From: Heterorhizobium halophytocola
Lineage (GTDB): Bacteria; Pseudomonadota; Alphaproteobacteria; Rhizobiales; Rhizobiaceae
Reading direction: 5' to 3'
DNA length: 64,000 nt
Assembly (NCBI RefSeq): GCF_017873095.1
Contig: NZ_JAGGJU010000003.1
Coordinates: forward strand, 248,001 to 312,000
Position numbers and translations under genes: made by a program. Shown piece after piece: positions 17,248 to 27,231 of the stretch. Every line of letters starts with the position of its first letter. Position 1 is the stretch's first letter. The notes below the pieces were generated by a model, which was not told the origin of the DNA, ran no database searches, and worked only from the letters and a program-made list of their open reading frames with translations.

Positions 17248-17595
17248 ATGATCGCCAAGCCACTTCTCATGCAACAGCAAGGGGATGGGGACAACGCCAG
17301 TCGCAGCACCTCGGTGATCACGCGTACCAAGCCTAAGACGAAAAAGCCCAATCTGTATCGCGTGCTACTTCTCAATGACGACTATACGCCGATGGAGTTC
17401 GTCATTCACATTCTGGAGCGGTTTTTCCAGAAAGACCTGGAAGCCGCGACACGTATCATGTTGCATGTGCATAATCACGGCGTAGGCGAATGTGGCGTGT
17501 TCACCTACGAGGTTGCCGAGACCAAGGTCAGCCAGGTGATGGACTTCGCAAGACAGCACGAGCATCCGCTTCAATGCGTGATGGAAAAGAAATGA
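17248..17595 (+). CDS. clpS: ATP-dependent Clp protease adaptor ClpS
   Basis: This 115-residue adaptor recognises N-degron substrates and hands them to ClpA. The disordered N terminus carries RTKPKTKKP. The core contains [20 protein letters not shown], which forms the substrate pocket, and [20 protein letters not shown] start at MIAKP (17248), with AAGGAG upstream; a longer frame begins at 17191 without similarity. It precedes clpA by 10 bases, the standard clpSA operon. Confidence 0.95.
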   Translation: MIAKPLLMQQQGDGDNASRSTSVITRTKPKTKKPNLYRVLLLNDDYTPMEFVIHILERFFQKDLEAATRIMLHVHNHGVGECGVFTYEVAETKVSQVMDFARQHEHPLQCVMEKK

Positions 17596-17605
17596 GGATC
17601 TGACT

Positions 17606-20083
17606 GTGCCAACATTTTCTCCCAGCCTCGAGAAAGCACTGCATCAGGCACTGACCTACGCCAACGAGCGTCACCATGAATATGCGACGCTCGAGCACCT
17701 GTTGCTCGCCTTGATCGATGATGCTGACGCTGCCGCCGTAATGGGGGCGTGTAACGTCAATCTGGACGCCCTGCGCAAGACCGTGACCGACTATGTCGAC
17801 AACGAGCTTGCCAACCTGATTACCGGCTACGACGAGGATTCCAAGCCGACATCCGGCTTCCAGCGCGTCATCCAGCGCGCGGTGATCCATGTCCAGTCGT
17901 CCGGTCGCGAGGAAGTCACCGGTGCCAATGTGCTGGTGGCGATCTTTGCCGAACGGGAAAGCCATGCTGCCTATTTCCTGCAGGAGCAGGAAATGACCCG
18001 CTACGACGCGGTCAACTACATCAGCCACGGTATCGGCAAGCGCCCCGGCGCCACCCCCTCCCGGCCGCCGCGCGGTGCGGAGGAAAGCGAGGGCGAGGCC
18101 AAGCAGGGCCGCGACCCGGAAGAGGCCGGTCAGAAGAAGCAGCAGGAAGCCCTCAAGGCCTACTGCGTCAATCTGAACGAAAAGGCCAAGGGTGGCCGGA
18201 TTGACCCGCTGATCGGCCGCAATGACGAAGTCAACCGGACCATTCAGGTCCTGTGCCGCCGCTCGAAGAACAATCCGCTCTATGTCGGTGATCCCGGCGT
18301 CGGCAAGACGGCGATCGCCGAAGGTCTGGCCAAGCGGATCGTCGAGGGCAAGGTTCCCGAAGCACTCGCCGACGCGACGATCTTCTCGCTCGACATGGGC
18401 ACGCTTCTGGCCGGCACCCGCTATCGCGGCGATTTCGAAGAACGGTTGAAGCAGGTCGTCAAGGAGCTCGAGGACTATCCTGGCGCAGTGCTGTTCATCG
18501 ACGAGATCCACACCGTCATCGGTGCGGGCGCGACGTCGGGCGGTGCGATGGATGCCTCCAACCTTCTGAAGCCGGCTTTGTCTTCGGGTGCGATCCGCTG
18601 CATCGGTTCGACGACCTACAAGGAATACCGCCAGTTCTTCGAAAAGGACCGGGCCCTTGTTCGCCGCTTCCAGAAGATCGACGTCAACGAGCCGTCGATC
18701 GACGATGCGATCGAGATCATGAAGGGGTTGAAGCCGTATTTCGAGGATTACCACAAGCTGCGTTATACCAATGACGCGATCAAGGCTGCGGTGGAACTCT
18801 CGGCCCGCTACATCTCCGACCGCAAGCTGCCGGACAAGGCGATCGACGTGATCGACGAGACCGGGGCGGCCCAGATGCTTCTGCCGCAGTCGCGTCGCCG
18901 CAAGCTGATCACCGACAAGGAGATCGAGGTCACGATCGCCACCATGGCGCGGATCCCGCCGAAGACGGTGTCGAAGGACGACGAGCAGGTGCTTGCCAAT
19001 CTCGAGCAGGAACTGCGCTCGGTCGTCTACGGCCAGGATGCCGCCATCGAGGCGCTCTCGACCGCGATCAAGCTGGCGCGTGCCGGCCTTCGCGAGCCCG
19101 ACAAGCCGATCGGTGCCTATGTCTTTTCCGGCCCGACAGGCGTCGGCAAGACGGAGGTCACCAAGCAGCTTGCCTCGTCGCTCGGGGTGGAACTGCTGCG
19201 CTTCGACATGTCGGAATACATGGAGCGGCACACGGTTTCGCGTCTGCTCGGTGCACCTCCCGGCTATGTCGGCTTCGACCAGGGCGGTCTCTTGACCGAT
19301 GGCGTCGACCAGCATCCGCATTCGGTGGTCCTGCTCGACGAGATCGAGAAGGCGCATCCCGACATCTTCAACATCCTGTTGCAGGTGATGGACCATGGCT
19401 CGCTGACCGACCATAACGGTAAGAAGATCGACTTCCGCAACGTCATCCTGATCATGACGACGAATGCGGGGGCGTCCGAAATGGCACGCGCGGCGATCGG
19501 CTTCGGCTCGTCCAAGCGCAGCGGCGAAGACGAAGAGGCGTTGAACCGCCTGTTCACCCCGGAATTCCGCAACCGTCTGGATGCGGTCATTCCCTTCGCA
19601 CCGCTGCCCACCGACGTCATCAACCAGGTCGTGCAGAAGTTCGTCATGCAGCTGGAGAGCCAGCTGTCGGAACGCAATGTCACCTTCGACCTCAGCGATG
19701 CGGCCGTCGAATGGCTGGCGACACGCGGTTACGACGAGAAGATGGGTGCGCGACCGCTGGGCCGCGTGATCCAGGAATATATCAAGAAGCCGCTCGCCAA
19801 CGAGATCCTGTTCGGCAAGCTCAAAAAGGGCGGCGTCGTCAAGGTCGGCACGAAGAAGGACGACAAGGGCGAGGATATCCTCGACCTGGAAACCGTCTCC
19901 GAACTGGCGCCGGTCAAGCCGAAGAACGAGCCTGAGCTCGAAGATGCCAAGGACGACGGCAAGAAGAAGAAGCCCGCCAAGGCGAAGTCCAAGGCCAAAT
20001 CGGCCGCGAGCGACTCGGCCAAGGCCGATGCGGACGACGCGCCGAAGCGCAAGAGTGCCGTACCGCGGGTGCCGAAGAAATAA
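17606..20083 (+). CDS. clpA: ATP-dependent Clp protease ATP-binding subunit ClpA
   Basis: This 825-residue AAA+ unfoldase partners ClpP. It has an N-domain (1-145) that docks ClpS, AAA-1 with Walker A GDPGVGKT (about 228-235) and Walker B LFIDEIHT, and AAA-2 with GPTGVGKT (about 509) and [11 protein letters not shown]. An IGFGSS loop (about 630) contacts ClpP. A long lysine/alanine-rich tail follows residue 755 and is less usual outside rhizobia. The start codon is GTG at 17606. It is followed by a strong terminator at 20108-20138. Confidence 0.97.
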   Translation: MPTFSPSLEKALHQALTYANERHHEYATLEHLLLALIDDADAAAVMGACNVNLDALRKTVTDYVDNELANLITGYDEDSKPTSGFQRVIQRAVIHVQSSGREEVTGANVLVAIFAERESHAAYFLQEQEMTRYDAVNYISHGIGKRPGATPSRPPRGAEESEGEAKQGRDPEEAGQKKQQEALKAYCVNLNEKAKGGRIDPLIGRNDEVNRTIQVLCRRSKNNPLYVGDPGVGKTAIAEGLAKRIVEGKVPEALADATIFSLDMGTLLAGTRYRGDFEERLKQVVKELEDYPGAVLFIDEIHTVIGAGATSGGAMDASNLLKPALSSGAIRCIGSTTYKEYRQFFEKDRALVRRFQKIDVNEPSIDDAIEIMKGLKPYFEDYHKLRYTNDAIKAAVELSARYISDRKLPDKAIDVIDETGAAQMLLPQSRRRKLITDKEIEVTIATMARIPPKTVSKDDEQVLANLEQELRSVVYGQDAAIEALSTAIKLARAGLREPDKPIGAYVFSGPTGVGKTEVTKQLASSLGVELLRFDMSEYMERHTVSRLLGAPPGYVGFDQGGLLTDGVDQHPHSVVLLDEIEKAHPDIFNILLQVMDHGSLTDHNGKKIDFRNVILIMTTNAGASEMARAAIGFGSSKRSGEDEEALNRLFTPEFRNRLDAVIPFAPLPTDVINQVVQKFVMQLESQLSERNVTFDLSDAAVEWLATRGYDEKMGARPLGRVIQEYIKKPLANEILFGKLKKGGVVKVGTKKDDKGEDILDLETVSELAPVKPKNEPELEDAKDDGKKKKPAKAKSKAKSAASDSAKADADDAPKRKSAVPRVPKK

Positions 20084-20107
20084 CGCCTGCGAGCGTACCG
20101 AGAGCAA

Positions 20108-20138
20108 GGGGACCGGGCATTGCCCGGTCCCCTTTTTT
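20108..20138 (+). terminator. Rho-independent terminator after clpA
   Basis: A 12-bp stem, GGGGACCGGGCA (20108-20119) / TGCCCGGTCCCC (20121-20132), is followed by T6. Confidence 0.92.
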
Positions 20139-20155
20139 GCGCTAGCGCATAGGGC

Positions 20156-20905
20156 ATGTCCGATATCCTCGATGACCGCCCCGCCTCCTATTGGCTCCTT
20201 CAGGGGATGCGCGGGTTGTTCTCCATTCCCGCCCTGATCCTGATGTGTTCCTTCGTCGGCTTCGCCGCCTTTGCCTTCGAGGCAGGCCTGACGCGCGGCG
20301 AGGCGATGTTCATGACCTTCAGCGTCTGGGCCTTGCCGGCGGCGATGATCCTGACCGGCATGCTGTCGGGCGGCGCGCCGCTGATTGCGATCATCGTCGC
20401 CGTCTCGCTGTCGTCGATCCGGATGATGCCGATGGTCGCAGCCCTCGTGCCGGAAATCCGCACGAAAAAGACCTCCGTCCTGATCCTGCTTCTCTGCTCC
20501 CACGTGGTCGCCATCACCGCCTGGGTGTTCGCCATGCAGACGGTGAAGTCGGTGCCGCGCGAGCACCGCGTCATCTATTTTCTTGGCTTCGGCTACACTC
20601 TGACGGCGGTCAACACGCTGATCGTCGGCATCTGCTACGGCCTGGTGGCCGGCTTCCCGCCGCTGGTGGCCGGAGCGCTGTTCTTCCTGACGCCGGTCTA
20701 TTTCATCGCCTCCATCTGGCTCACGTCGAAACAGGCGGTGGTGCGGCTTGCCTATGTCATCGGCCTGGTGTCCGGCCCGACGCTGGCGCTCCTGCTGCCC
20801 GGCTGGGATATCCTGATTGCCGGCATCGGCGGCGGCACGCTTGCCTATCTGATCGATCGCGGCTGGCGCAGCCGCAGGGCTGTCGCGGAGGGTGGCAAGG
20901 CATGA
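20156..20905 (+). CDS. AzlC family ABC-type amino-acid exporter large subunit
   Basis: A 249-residue polytopic membrane protein of the AzlC family. Helices include ALILMCSFVGFAAFAFEAGLT and a pair near ITAWVFAMQ. AzlC/AzlD pairs export branched-chain amino acids or their analogues, by analogy to the Bacillus azaleucine-resistance proteins. The gene overlaps its partner by four bases (ATGA). It starts 18 bases after the clpA terminator, so it must have its own promoter or depend on read-through. Substrate is inferred from the family. Confidence 0.88.
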   Translation: MSDILDDRPASYWLLQGMRGLFSIPALILMCSFVGFAAFAFEAGLTRGEAMFMTFSVWALPAAMILTGMLSGGAPLIAIIVAVSLSSIRMMPMVAALVPEIRTKKTSVLILLLCSHVVAITAWVFAMQTVKSVPREHRVIYFLGFGYTLTAVNTLIVGICYGLVAGFPPLVAGALFFLTPVYFIASIWLTSKQAVVRLAYVIGLVSGPTLALLLPGWDILIAGIGGGTLAYLIDRGWRSRRAVAEGGKA

Positions 20906-21246
20906 TCGAGAACTGGTGGGTCTATATCGTCATCATCCTCGGCGGGTGGCTGGCGACCGATGTCTGGCGCTGGCTGGGGGTGATTGCCGGGAGCCGGCTG
21001 AATGAAGAGTCCGAAGCGCTGAGATGGGTCCGCGCGGTTGCCACCTCGCTGGTCATGGCCGTCACCGCCAAGCTCGTCGTACTGCCGACCGGCACGCTCG
21101 CCGATGCACCGCTCTGGCTGAGGATCGGTGCCGCAGCCCTCGGCTTCTGCGCCTTCCTCGCCAGCGGACAGAAGGTCTTCGTCGGCGTCCTCGTCTCCGT
21201 CGGGCTGTTGGTGGGCGGCCTGCTGGCGCTCGGTTGGAGCCTCTGA
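20902..21246 (+). CDS. AzlD family transporter small subunit
   Basis: A 114-residue protein with four probable membrane helices (WWVYIVIILGGWLATDVW, AVATSLVMAVTAKLVVL, IGAAALGFCAFLA, VGVLVSVGLLVGGLLAL). It is the small partner of AzlC and overlaps the azlC stop by ATGA, so translation is coupled. Similarity at the sequence level is weaker than for AzlC; the assignment rests on size, topology and neighbour. Confidence 0.8.
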   Translation: MIENWWVYIVIILGGWLATDVWRWLGVIAGSRLNEESEALRWVRAVATSLVMAVTAKLVVLPTGTLADAPLWLRIGAAALGFCAFLASGQKVFVGVLVSVGLLVGGLLALGWSL

Positions 21247-21644
21247 GGCGCGGGCCTCTTCGCGGCGTCCGCTCTGTTCCCATGATACCGCGCCCGCTTC
21301 ACAGATACGGTTTCGCCCCCCGTCGGCCATGAGCCAACTCGGCATCCGCGATCACTGGTGATTGGCAGAGCCGCCCTCGTGTGTTGGCGCTCTCGTTTGT
21401 CCTCGCGACCGCGATGACGCCGGCGCCACCGGGCCGCGAGTTGGCGATGCGGTGAGGACGGCCGGTTTCTCAGATCTATCGTTTCCAATGACATCTCGAC
21501 GATCAAGGGCTGGTGTCCGTACCAATCAGGGCGCCGCCTACCGGCAGTCCCAACGTCAGAAAAGCGAACAATCAGGACTGTTTCGAACCTTTTCCCTCTG
21601 CCTTGGCACACAGAAGCATGGGTATTTCATCATGGAGGCATACG
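21247..21644. other. Gene-free region after AzlD
   Basis: 398 bases in which I see no credible gene, RNA or repeat. Long open frames exist on both strands but look like GC-driven shadows. The last 15 bases carry the ribosome-binding site of the next gene. Confidence 0.45.
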
Positions 21645-21998
21645 ATGCCGGATGACTTGAATTGGCAGCGAGCGGGGCAAGGTATCGGACCCGGGGACAC
21701 CGTCCTCCGCGGCGCGCCGTGTGCAGCGTCCGGCTCCACCGCCGTCCGACCGCCGCAGGCTACGCGCCGGCTGCAGGACGAAATTGATGAGTCGATGGAT
21801 GGCATTGTCCATGCCTTGTCGCGGGGCGCCGATATCCTCGCAGCCGCCAGGGCGGACGAGCTGGCTGCCTATTTGCGGGCAAGGCACATCCAGGTGACCG
21901 GCACGCAGATCCTGAAATCGGCCGCCCTGCGTCTTCCTGATGTCATCGATTTCAGGTCGACGGCCCGTCCGTCCGGCGGACAACGGCCGCCAAATTGA
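21645..21998 (+). CDS. Hypothetical protein
   Basis: A 117-residue protein I do not recognise. Support comes from a near-perfect GGAGG at 21634-21638, six bases before the ATG at 21645. A plausible helical segment spans residues 40-75 (RLQDEIDESMDGIVHALSRGADILAAARADELAAYLRARHI). The N and C termini look disordered and Pro/Gly-rich. It stands alone between the azl pair and the convergent HIT gene. No function is proposed. Confidence 0.5.
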   Translation: MPDDLNWQRAGQGIGPGDTVLRGAPCAASGSTAVRPPQATRRLQDEIDESMDGIVHALSRGADILAAARADELAAYLRARHIQVTGTQILKSAALRLPDVIDFRSTARPSGGQRPPN

Positions 21999-22032
21999 CA
22001 GGACCGTCGACCGCCGTGATCGTGTCGGCGTC

Positions 22033-22455
22033 TCAGAGCACCGCCTTGATGCGCTCCGCCTGTTCCTTCAGCATCTCGACATCGGCCATGCCGCCGGCAT
22101 GCGGCTTCAGGGGGACGCCGTCCATGCGCGGCACGACGTGGAAATGCAGGTGGAAGACGGTCTGGCCGGCCGCCGGTTCGTTGAACTGGGCGACATAGAC
22201 GCCGTCGGCGGCAAACGCTGTCTTGGCGGCCTTGGCCAGCATCTGCACCACGGCGATCAGCTTGCCGAGCACGGCGGGGTCGGCGTCGAGAAGGTTGCGG
22301 GCGCGCGATTTCGGAATCACCAGCAGATGGCCCGGCGCCTGCGGCATTACATCCATGAAGGCCAGCGTGTCCTCGTCCTCGTAGAGTTTGACCGAGGGAA
22401 TTTCGCCGGCGATGATCTTGGCGAAGATATTGTCGGGTTCATAAGCGGCGGTCAT
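22033..22455 (-). CDS. HIT family protein
   Basis: A 140-residue histidine-triad nucleotide-binding protein. The N-terminal DNIFAKIIAGEIPS and the catalytic triad HLHFHVV near residues 100-106 are diagnostic. HINT-like enzymes hydrolyse nucleoside phosphoramidates and AMP-lysine adducts in the cytoplasm. The length is normal. It is downstream of, and on the same strand as, the FemAB-like gene, about 75 bases apart. Confidence 0.92.
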   Translation of the reverse strand: MTAAYEPDNIFAKIIAGEIPSVKLYEDEDTLAFMDVMPQAPGHLLVIPKSRARNLLDADPAVLGKLIAVVQMLAKAAKTAFAADGVYVAQFNEPAAGQTVFHLHFHVVPRMDGVPLKPHAGGMADVEMLKEQAERIKAVL

Positions 22456-22530
22456 CGGGAATCTCCTCGGCTGTTTGGCAGCTAGTTAAAGGGTCACGGC
22501 CGTCCGGGGCAAGCCTTTGAGCCGGCCCGG

Positions 22531-23733
22531 CTATTCGTCCGGCTCGACGCAACGCTGCTGCAATTCCCCGCGGCGGAACGGGCTGTGCTCCTGCAGATAT
22601 TCGCCGGTATGGGCGACGTCCTCCCGCTCGTGATCGAGATAGTCCGATATCGCCTGCCGCAGGCCCGGATGCGGAATGTAGTGGGCGGAATGGGTGGTAA
22701 CCGGCAGATAGCCCCGCGCCAGCTTGTGCTCGCCCTGCGCGCCCGCCTCCACGGTCTTCATCTTGTGGGCGAGGGCAAAATCGATCGCCTGGTGATAACA
22801 GACCTCGAAATGCAGGAAGGGGTGATCCTCGATACATCCCCAGTGGCGCCCATAAAGCGTGTCCGAACCGATGAAATTGATCGCGCCCGCGACATAGCGA
22901 CCCTCGCGCTTGGCCATGACCAGCAATATGTCGTCCGGCATGCGTTCGCCGATCAGCGAATAGAAGTTCCGCGTCAGATAGGGCTTGCCCCATTTGCGGC
23001 CGCCCGTGTCGGCATAGAAGGCATAGAACTGGTCCCACACGTTCTCTGTCAGGTCGCGGCCGGTCAGCCAGTCGATCGTGATCCCGCCTTCCAGCGCCGC
23101 CCGTCTTTCCTTGCGCAGGTTCTTGCGCTTGGACGACGAGAGTTCCGCCAGGAACGCCTCGTGATCGGCATAGCCCTTGTTGATGAAATGGAACTGCTGG
23201 TCGGTGCGGTGCAGATAGCCGGCGCTTTCGAAGGCGGTCAGCTCGTCTTCCGGCAGGAAGGTGACATGGGCGGAGGATGCGCCGAGGCGCTGGGTGACTT
23301 CCGCCAGGCTCTCGGCGAGCACAGCCTGGGCGCTCAACGCCTCGACCCCGCGGCCGGTCAGCAGGCGCGGTCCTGTCGCCGGGGTGAACGGCACCGAACA
23401 CTGCAGCTTCGGATAATAGCGCCCGCCGGCCCGCTCGAAGGCATCGGCCCAGCCCCAGTCGAAGACATATTCGCCGCGGCTGTGGTTTTTCAGATAGCAG
23501 GGCATGGCGCCGATCAGCGGTCCGCCTTCGGTTTCCATCAGCAGATGATGGCCCAGCCAGCCGGTTTCGCGCGTGGCGGAGCCGGACTGTTCGAGCGAGG
23601 AAAGGAAGGCGTGGCTGAGAAACGGATTATAGGTCTCGCCGTCGCGCCGGACGGTGCCGGTGAGCCGCCCCCAGTCCTCGGGCGCGATCTCGTCGAAGGA
23701 TCCTGCGATCCTGATGGTGACGTTTTGCGTCAT
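22531..23733 (-). CDS. FemAB-like GNAT-fold acyltransferase (PF04339 family)
   Basis: A 400-residue protein of the family annotated as peptidogalycan biosynthesis or DUF482. It contains two GNAT-like lobes. Landmarks are YNPFLSHAFLSSLE, VFDWGWADAFERAG, SSSKRKNLRKERR and HFEVCYHQAIDFALAHKMKTVEAGAQGEHK. The family resembles FemAB aminoacyl transferases and bacterial Leu/Phe transferases, but no substrate is established. I start at MTQNVTIRIA (23733); an upstream ATG at 23763 adds ten residues, and neither has a good ribosome-binding site. It lies upstream of the HIT gene. Confidence 0.8.
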   Translation of the reverse strand: MTQNVTIRIAGSFDEIAPEDWGRLTGTVRRDGETYNPFLSHAFLSSLEQSGSATRETGWLGHHLLMETEGGPLIGAMPCYLKNHSRGEYVFDWGWADAFERAGGRYYPKLQCSVPFTPATGPRLLTGRGVEALSAQAVLAESLAEVTQRLGASSAHVTFLPEDELTAFESAGYLHRTDQQFHFINKGYADHEAFLAELSSSKRKNLRKERRAALEGGITIDWLTGRDLTENVWDQFYAFYADTGGRKWGKPYLTRNFYSLIGERMPDDILLVMAKREGRYVAGAINFIGSDTLYGRHWGCIEDHPFLHFEVCYHQAIDFALAHKMKTVEAGAQGEHKLARGYLPVTTHSAHYIPHPGLRQAISDYLDHEREDVAHTGEYLQEHSPFRRGELQQRCVEPDE

Positions 23734-23830
23734 GCGGTCGCTGTCTGCTGTTTCCTGGAGCATCGGGCCGGAAGTCGGAACGGCCGTTCCGCAAGGCCCG
23801 ATGCCGGGTTTGAAAGAGCTGGAGCGTTCC

Positions 23831-24568
23831 CTATGCGTCCGATCGGGCGCCGGTTGCTCCAGGGTCGAAGCCTTCGAAGGTCATCTGATCAGCATGCATA
23901 TAGGTCCGCTCGCGCATCATTTCATCCCTGACCGTCCAGGTAATGACCGGTAGCCCGCGCGCGCGCTGGGCGGCGATGAAGCTGTTGGGCAGATGCGCCA
24001 CGGCATAGGAGATGAAGTCCAGGCCATAGGCCATGGCCTCGTCGTGGATGAAGAAGTCTTCCGGCTTGGCGCCTTCCGCCGTCAGTCCGACGGGGTAGGG
24101 GCATTTGGCCTCCTTCAGCGCCTTCAGCAGGTGATGATCGAAACTCATCAGCGCGACGGGGCCCTTGTAGCCTTCGAGCACTTCCAGCACGTCGTCGGCA
24201 AAGCCGTCATCGTCCTCGGCCTTGGCGCCCTTCAGTTCGATCACCAGCGGCACCTGGCCCTTTACCCGGTCAAACAGCTGTTTCAGCGTCGGAATCTTTT
24301 CCTTCGTCCCGCCGATGGAGAGAGCCTGCAGTTCGACGGCGGTGCGCTCGCGCACCTCGCCATTGATGCCGCAAAGCCGCTTCAGGTCGCCGTCATGAAA
24401 GACCATCGGCACGCTGTCGGCCGACAGCTGGATATCGCATTCGATGGCAAAGCCCGCCTCGATGGCGCGGGTTGCCGCCGCCAGGGTGTTTTCCCAGACG
24501 GCCTTGTTCATGTCGTGAAGCCCGCGATGGGCGATCGGCTGCTCGGTGAGAAAGGCCAGTGGCGCCAT
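23831..24568 (-). CDS. Glycerophosphodiester phosphodiesterase family protein
   Basis: A 245-residue GDPD-fold enzyme with the catalytic and metal-binding set H14-R15-G16 (AHRG), E43 and D45 (IECDIQ), H58 (FHDGDL), and E114 in VIELKG. It hydrolyses glycerophosphodiesters to glycerol-3-phosphate and an alcohol. No signal peptide is visible, so it is cytoplasmic. Its ATG overlaps the RidA stop by one base (TGATG), so the two genes are co-translated. Confidence 0.9.
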   Translation of the reverse strand: MAPLAFLTEQPIAHRGLHDMNKAVWENTLAAATRAIEAGFAIECDIQLSADSVPMVFHDGDLKRLCGINGEVRERTAVELQALSIGGTKEKIPTLKQLFDRVKGQVPLVIELKGAKAEDDDGFADDVLEVLEGYKGPVALMSFDHHLLKALKEAKCPYPVGLTAEGAKPEDFFIHDEAMAYGLDFISYAVAHLPNSFIAAQRARGLPVITWTVRDEMMRERTYMHADQMTFEGFDPGATGARSDA

Positions 24569-25035
24569 CAGGCGATCTCGATGATGGCGTCGATCTCGAC
24601 GGCGGCGTTCATCGGCAGCGCGGCCATGCCGACGGCGGCGCGGGCGTGGCGGCCGGCATCGCCCAGGATGTCGGCGATCAGGTTGGAGGCGCCGTTGATG
24701 ACGAGATGCTGGTCGGTGAAGCCGGCGCCGGAAGCGACGAAGCCGTTGAGCTTGATGATCCGCACGATGCGCGACAAGTCGCCGCCGAGCGCCGCCTTTG
24801 CCTGCGCCAGGATGTTGATGGCGCAGAGTTCGGCCGCGCGCTGCGCGTCTTCAAGCGCCACTTCGGTGCCCACCAGCCCGGTCACCCCAACTTTGCCGTT
24901 TTCCATCGGCAATTGTCCGGAGAGATAGAGCAGGTTGCCGCTGATGACATAAGGAACATAGTTTGCGGCAGGGGCGGCCGCTGCGGGCAGGGCGATGCCC
25001 TTGGCCTCGAGGCGGCTTTCGATGGTCTGTGACAT
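24568..25035 (-). CDS. RidA family protein, long form
   Basis: A 155-residue member of the RidA/YjgF/L-PSP superfamily, of the longer subgroup. Landmarks are YLSGQLPMENGKVG and GRHARAAVGMAALPMNAAVEIDA; the arginine before AAVGMAALP aligns with the catalytic arginine of imine deaminases. Family members hydrolyse reactive enamine/imine intermediates from PLP enzymes. The frame is open further upstream, but the ATG at 25035 begins the conserved region. It overlaps the GDPD gene and is divergent from eipB. Confidence 0.88.
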   Translation of the reverse strand: MSQTIESRLEAKGIALPAAAAPAANYVPYVISGNLLYLSGQLPMENGKVGVTGLVGTEVALEDAQRAAELCAINILAQAKAALGGDLSRIVRIIKLNGFVASGAGFTDQHLVINGASNLIADILGDAGRHARAAVGMAALPMNAAVEIDAIIEIA

Positions 25036-25157
25036 TTTAATTACCCGGTTTTGTTGTAAAGTGGCCCGGAATCCTGCATTCAAGGGGCAAGGGGCCGTGA
25101 GAGAAACGCACGGGATTCTCATATCGCATCTGTGGCGAGTCCGACAGGAGGAATTGC

Positions 25158-25988
25158 ATGAAACGCGCGACGACGGCGATTGCGTTGAGCGTGGGCGCTC
25201 TGTCACTTTGCATCGGCACGGACGGCGCACGCGCCGGCGTCGGTGAGGGCCTGATCGGCCACCGGGCGGTCTATGACGTTGCCCTTCAGGATGCCTCCGA
25301 CCGCTCCGGCATCGAAGGGCTGGAAGGCCGGCTGGTCTACCAATTCAGCGGCACCGCCTGCTCGGGCTACACCACCAATTTCCGCTTCGTGAACCGGATC
25401 GACACCGGCGACGATGTGCGCATCACCGACCAGCAGAGCGTGATGTACGAGGACGTGAAGAGCGGCCGCTTCGAATTCGAGACCAAGTCCTTCACCGACC
25501 AGCGTCTCGACAAGGGCGTCAGCGGCGCGGCGCAGGAAGACGACAAGGGCATCAAGATCAATCTGACGAAGCCCGACCAGCGCATGGTCGAGATTGCCGA
25601 CAGCCGGTTTCCGGCCGCCCACATGATCGAGATCATCAAGCATGCCGAGCGCCACCAGCACATTTTCGAAACCCGGATCTTTGACGGCTCGGAAGACGGC
25701 GATATCGGCTATCTGACGACCGTCGTCGTCGGCGACCAGGAAAAGCCGAAAAAGCCGGATGCGGAAACCAGGGCGATGGGGAAGGATCTTGCCTCGATGC
25801 CCTATTGGCCTGTGTCCATCGCCTATTACGATGACAAGAACCCGGGCGACCAGCTGCCGGTCTATACCCAGACCTTCAAGCTTTACGAGAACGGCATCAC
25901 CCGGGATCTGACGCTCGACTATGGCGACTTCGTGCTGAAGGCACGGCTGAAGACGCTGGATGTTCTCGACGACGGCGCCTGCCACTGA
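25158..25988 (+). CDS. eipB: Cell envelope integrity protein EipB (DUF1849)
   Basis: A 276-residue periplasmic protein of DUF1849, named EipB in Brucella, where it maintains envelope integrity. A signal peptide covers about residues 1-26 (ending DGARA). The mature part is a beta-spiral-type protein with HRAVYDVAL, LVYQFSGTACSGYTTNFRF and PYWPVSIAYYD. C68 and the near-terminal C275 match the pair that forms a disulphide in the Brucella protein. GGAGG lies nine bases before the ATG. It has its own upstream region shared divergently with ridA. Confidence 0.92.
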   Translation: MKRATTAIALSVGALSLCIGTDGARAGVGEGLIGHRAVYDVALQDASDRSGIEGLEGRLVYQFSGTACSGYTTNFRFVNRIDTGDDVRITDQQSVMYEDVKSGRFEFETKSFTDQRLDKGVSGAAQEDDKGIKINLTKPDQRMVEIADSRFPAAHMIEIIKHAERHQHIFETRIFDGSEDGDIGYLTTVVVGDQEKPKKPDAETRAMGKDLASMPYWPVSIAYYDDKNPGDQLPVYTQTFKLYENGITRDLTLDYGDFVLKARLKTLDVLDDGACH

Positions 25989-26183
25989 CGCCTGACCGCT
26001 GCCGGGCGGCTTGTCCCGTCTTTTGTCACAAATTCCTTGCTTTCCCGTCCCGGGACCTATATGGGCACCTCCATTCCACACGCGTGGCTTGGGATTGACC
26101 GGGAGAAATCCGGTCCGTTCCGCCGGTGGCATCGAAGATGCTGTTTGCTGCGCGGGGGTTAAACCGGAAAAAGGAGAACAGGC

Positions 26184-26957
26184 ATGGCATTGCCCGATTT
26201 TACCATGCGCCAGCTGCTGGAAGCAGGCGTACACTTTGGTCACCAGACGCACCGCTGGAACCCGAAGATGAAACCTTACATCTTTGGTGACCGCAGCAAC
26301 GTCCACATCATCGACCTCGCTCAGACCGTCCCGATGCTTTCGAAGGCCCTTCAGGTCGTTTCCGACACGGTAGCCCGTGGCGGTCGCGTTCTGTTCGTCG
26401 GCACCAAGCGTCAGGCATCCGAGCAGATCGCCGATGCTGCCAAGCGTTCGGCCCAGTATTACGTCAACTCCCGCTGGCTCGGCGGCATGATGACCAACTG
26501 GAAGACCATCTCGAACTCGATCGCGCGTCTGCGCAAGCTCGACGAGATCCTGAACTCGGAAGCGCAGGGCTTCACCAAGAAGGAGCGTCTGACCCTCGAC
26601 CGCGAACGCGAGAAGCTTGAAAAGGCCCTCGGCGGTATCCGCGACATGGGCGGCACTCCGGACCTGATGTTCATCATCGACACCAACAAGGAAAAGATCG
26701 CGATCGACGAAGCCAAGCGCCTCGGCATCCCGGTCGTCGCGATCATCGACTCGAACTGCGATCCGGACCAGATCGACTATGCGATCCCGGGCAATGACGA
26801 CGCATCGCGCGCCATCGCCTTCTACTGCGACCTGATCGCACGCGCTGCCATCGACGGCATCGCGCGCCAGCAGGGCGCATCCGGTCGCGATCTCGGTGCT
26901 TCGGACGAAGCGCTGATCGAGCCGGCTCTGGAAGAAGAAGCAAGCGCCAGCGCCTGA
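26184..26957 (+). CDS. rpsB: 30S ribosomal protein S2
   Basis: A 257-residue ribosomal protein S2, beginning [21 protein letters not shown]. The S2 signatures [14 protein letters not shown] and [25 protein letters not shown] are present. It binds the 30S head/body junction. The acidic C-terminal tail (EEEASASA) is slightly extended, as in other alphaproteobacteria. AAAGGAG precedes the ATG. It begins the rpsB-tsf-pyrH-frr chain. Confidence 0.98.
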   Translation: MALPDFTMRQLLEAGVHFGHQTHRWNPKMKPYIFGDRSNVHIIDLAQTVPMLSKALQVVSDTVARGGRVLFVGTKRQASEQIADAAKRSAQYYVNSRWLGGMMTNWKTISNSIARLRKLDEILNSEAQGFTKKERLTLDREREKLEKALGGIRDMGGTPDLMFIIDTNKEKIAIDEAKRLGIPVVAIIDSNCDPDQIDYAIPGNDDASRAIAFYCDLIARAAIDGIARQQGASGRDLGASDEALIEPALEEEASASA

Positions 26958-26975
26958 GGCGTCGGCCATCGAGGC

Positions 26976-26995
26976 GGGGCCGTTCAGGCGGCCCC
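26976..26995 (+). other. Hairpin after rpsB
   Basis: The 7-bp stem GGGGCCG (26976-26982) / CGGCCCC (26989-26995), without a U tract, lies 19 bases after the rpsB stop inside a 274-base gap before tsf. It could be a partial terminator or an mRNA-stabilising element. Confidence 0.45.
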
Positions 26996-27231
26996 GGCTT
27001 CGGTCAGGACCTGGCCGCCACACCCTTTGACAAAAGGATGCTTGGGCGGCCTGTTCCTTTGAGGCGTGGCGATCGCCGGATCCGTCCGGCCTGTTGCGCC
27101 TTCGGGGACATTTTGACGTGATGGGAGTTTCATCACGACGTCATATTCAAGGGTACATTTCGTGCCTATGCGCGCCGATCGCGGCCGACTGAGCTGCATC
27201 TGCGCCGAGCGAAACGATCAAGAGGCAAACA

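Noticed and set aside
17528..20566. 1012-residue minus-strand open frame over clpA and azlC
   Set aside because: A shadow of clpA caused by high GC content; rich in Arg/Asp/His and lacking domains. clpA is certain.
26984..27199. 71-residue minus-strand frame between rpsB and tsf
   Set aside because: No ribosome-binding site or recognisable domain; lies in the leader region of tsf.
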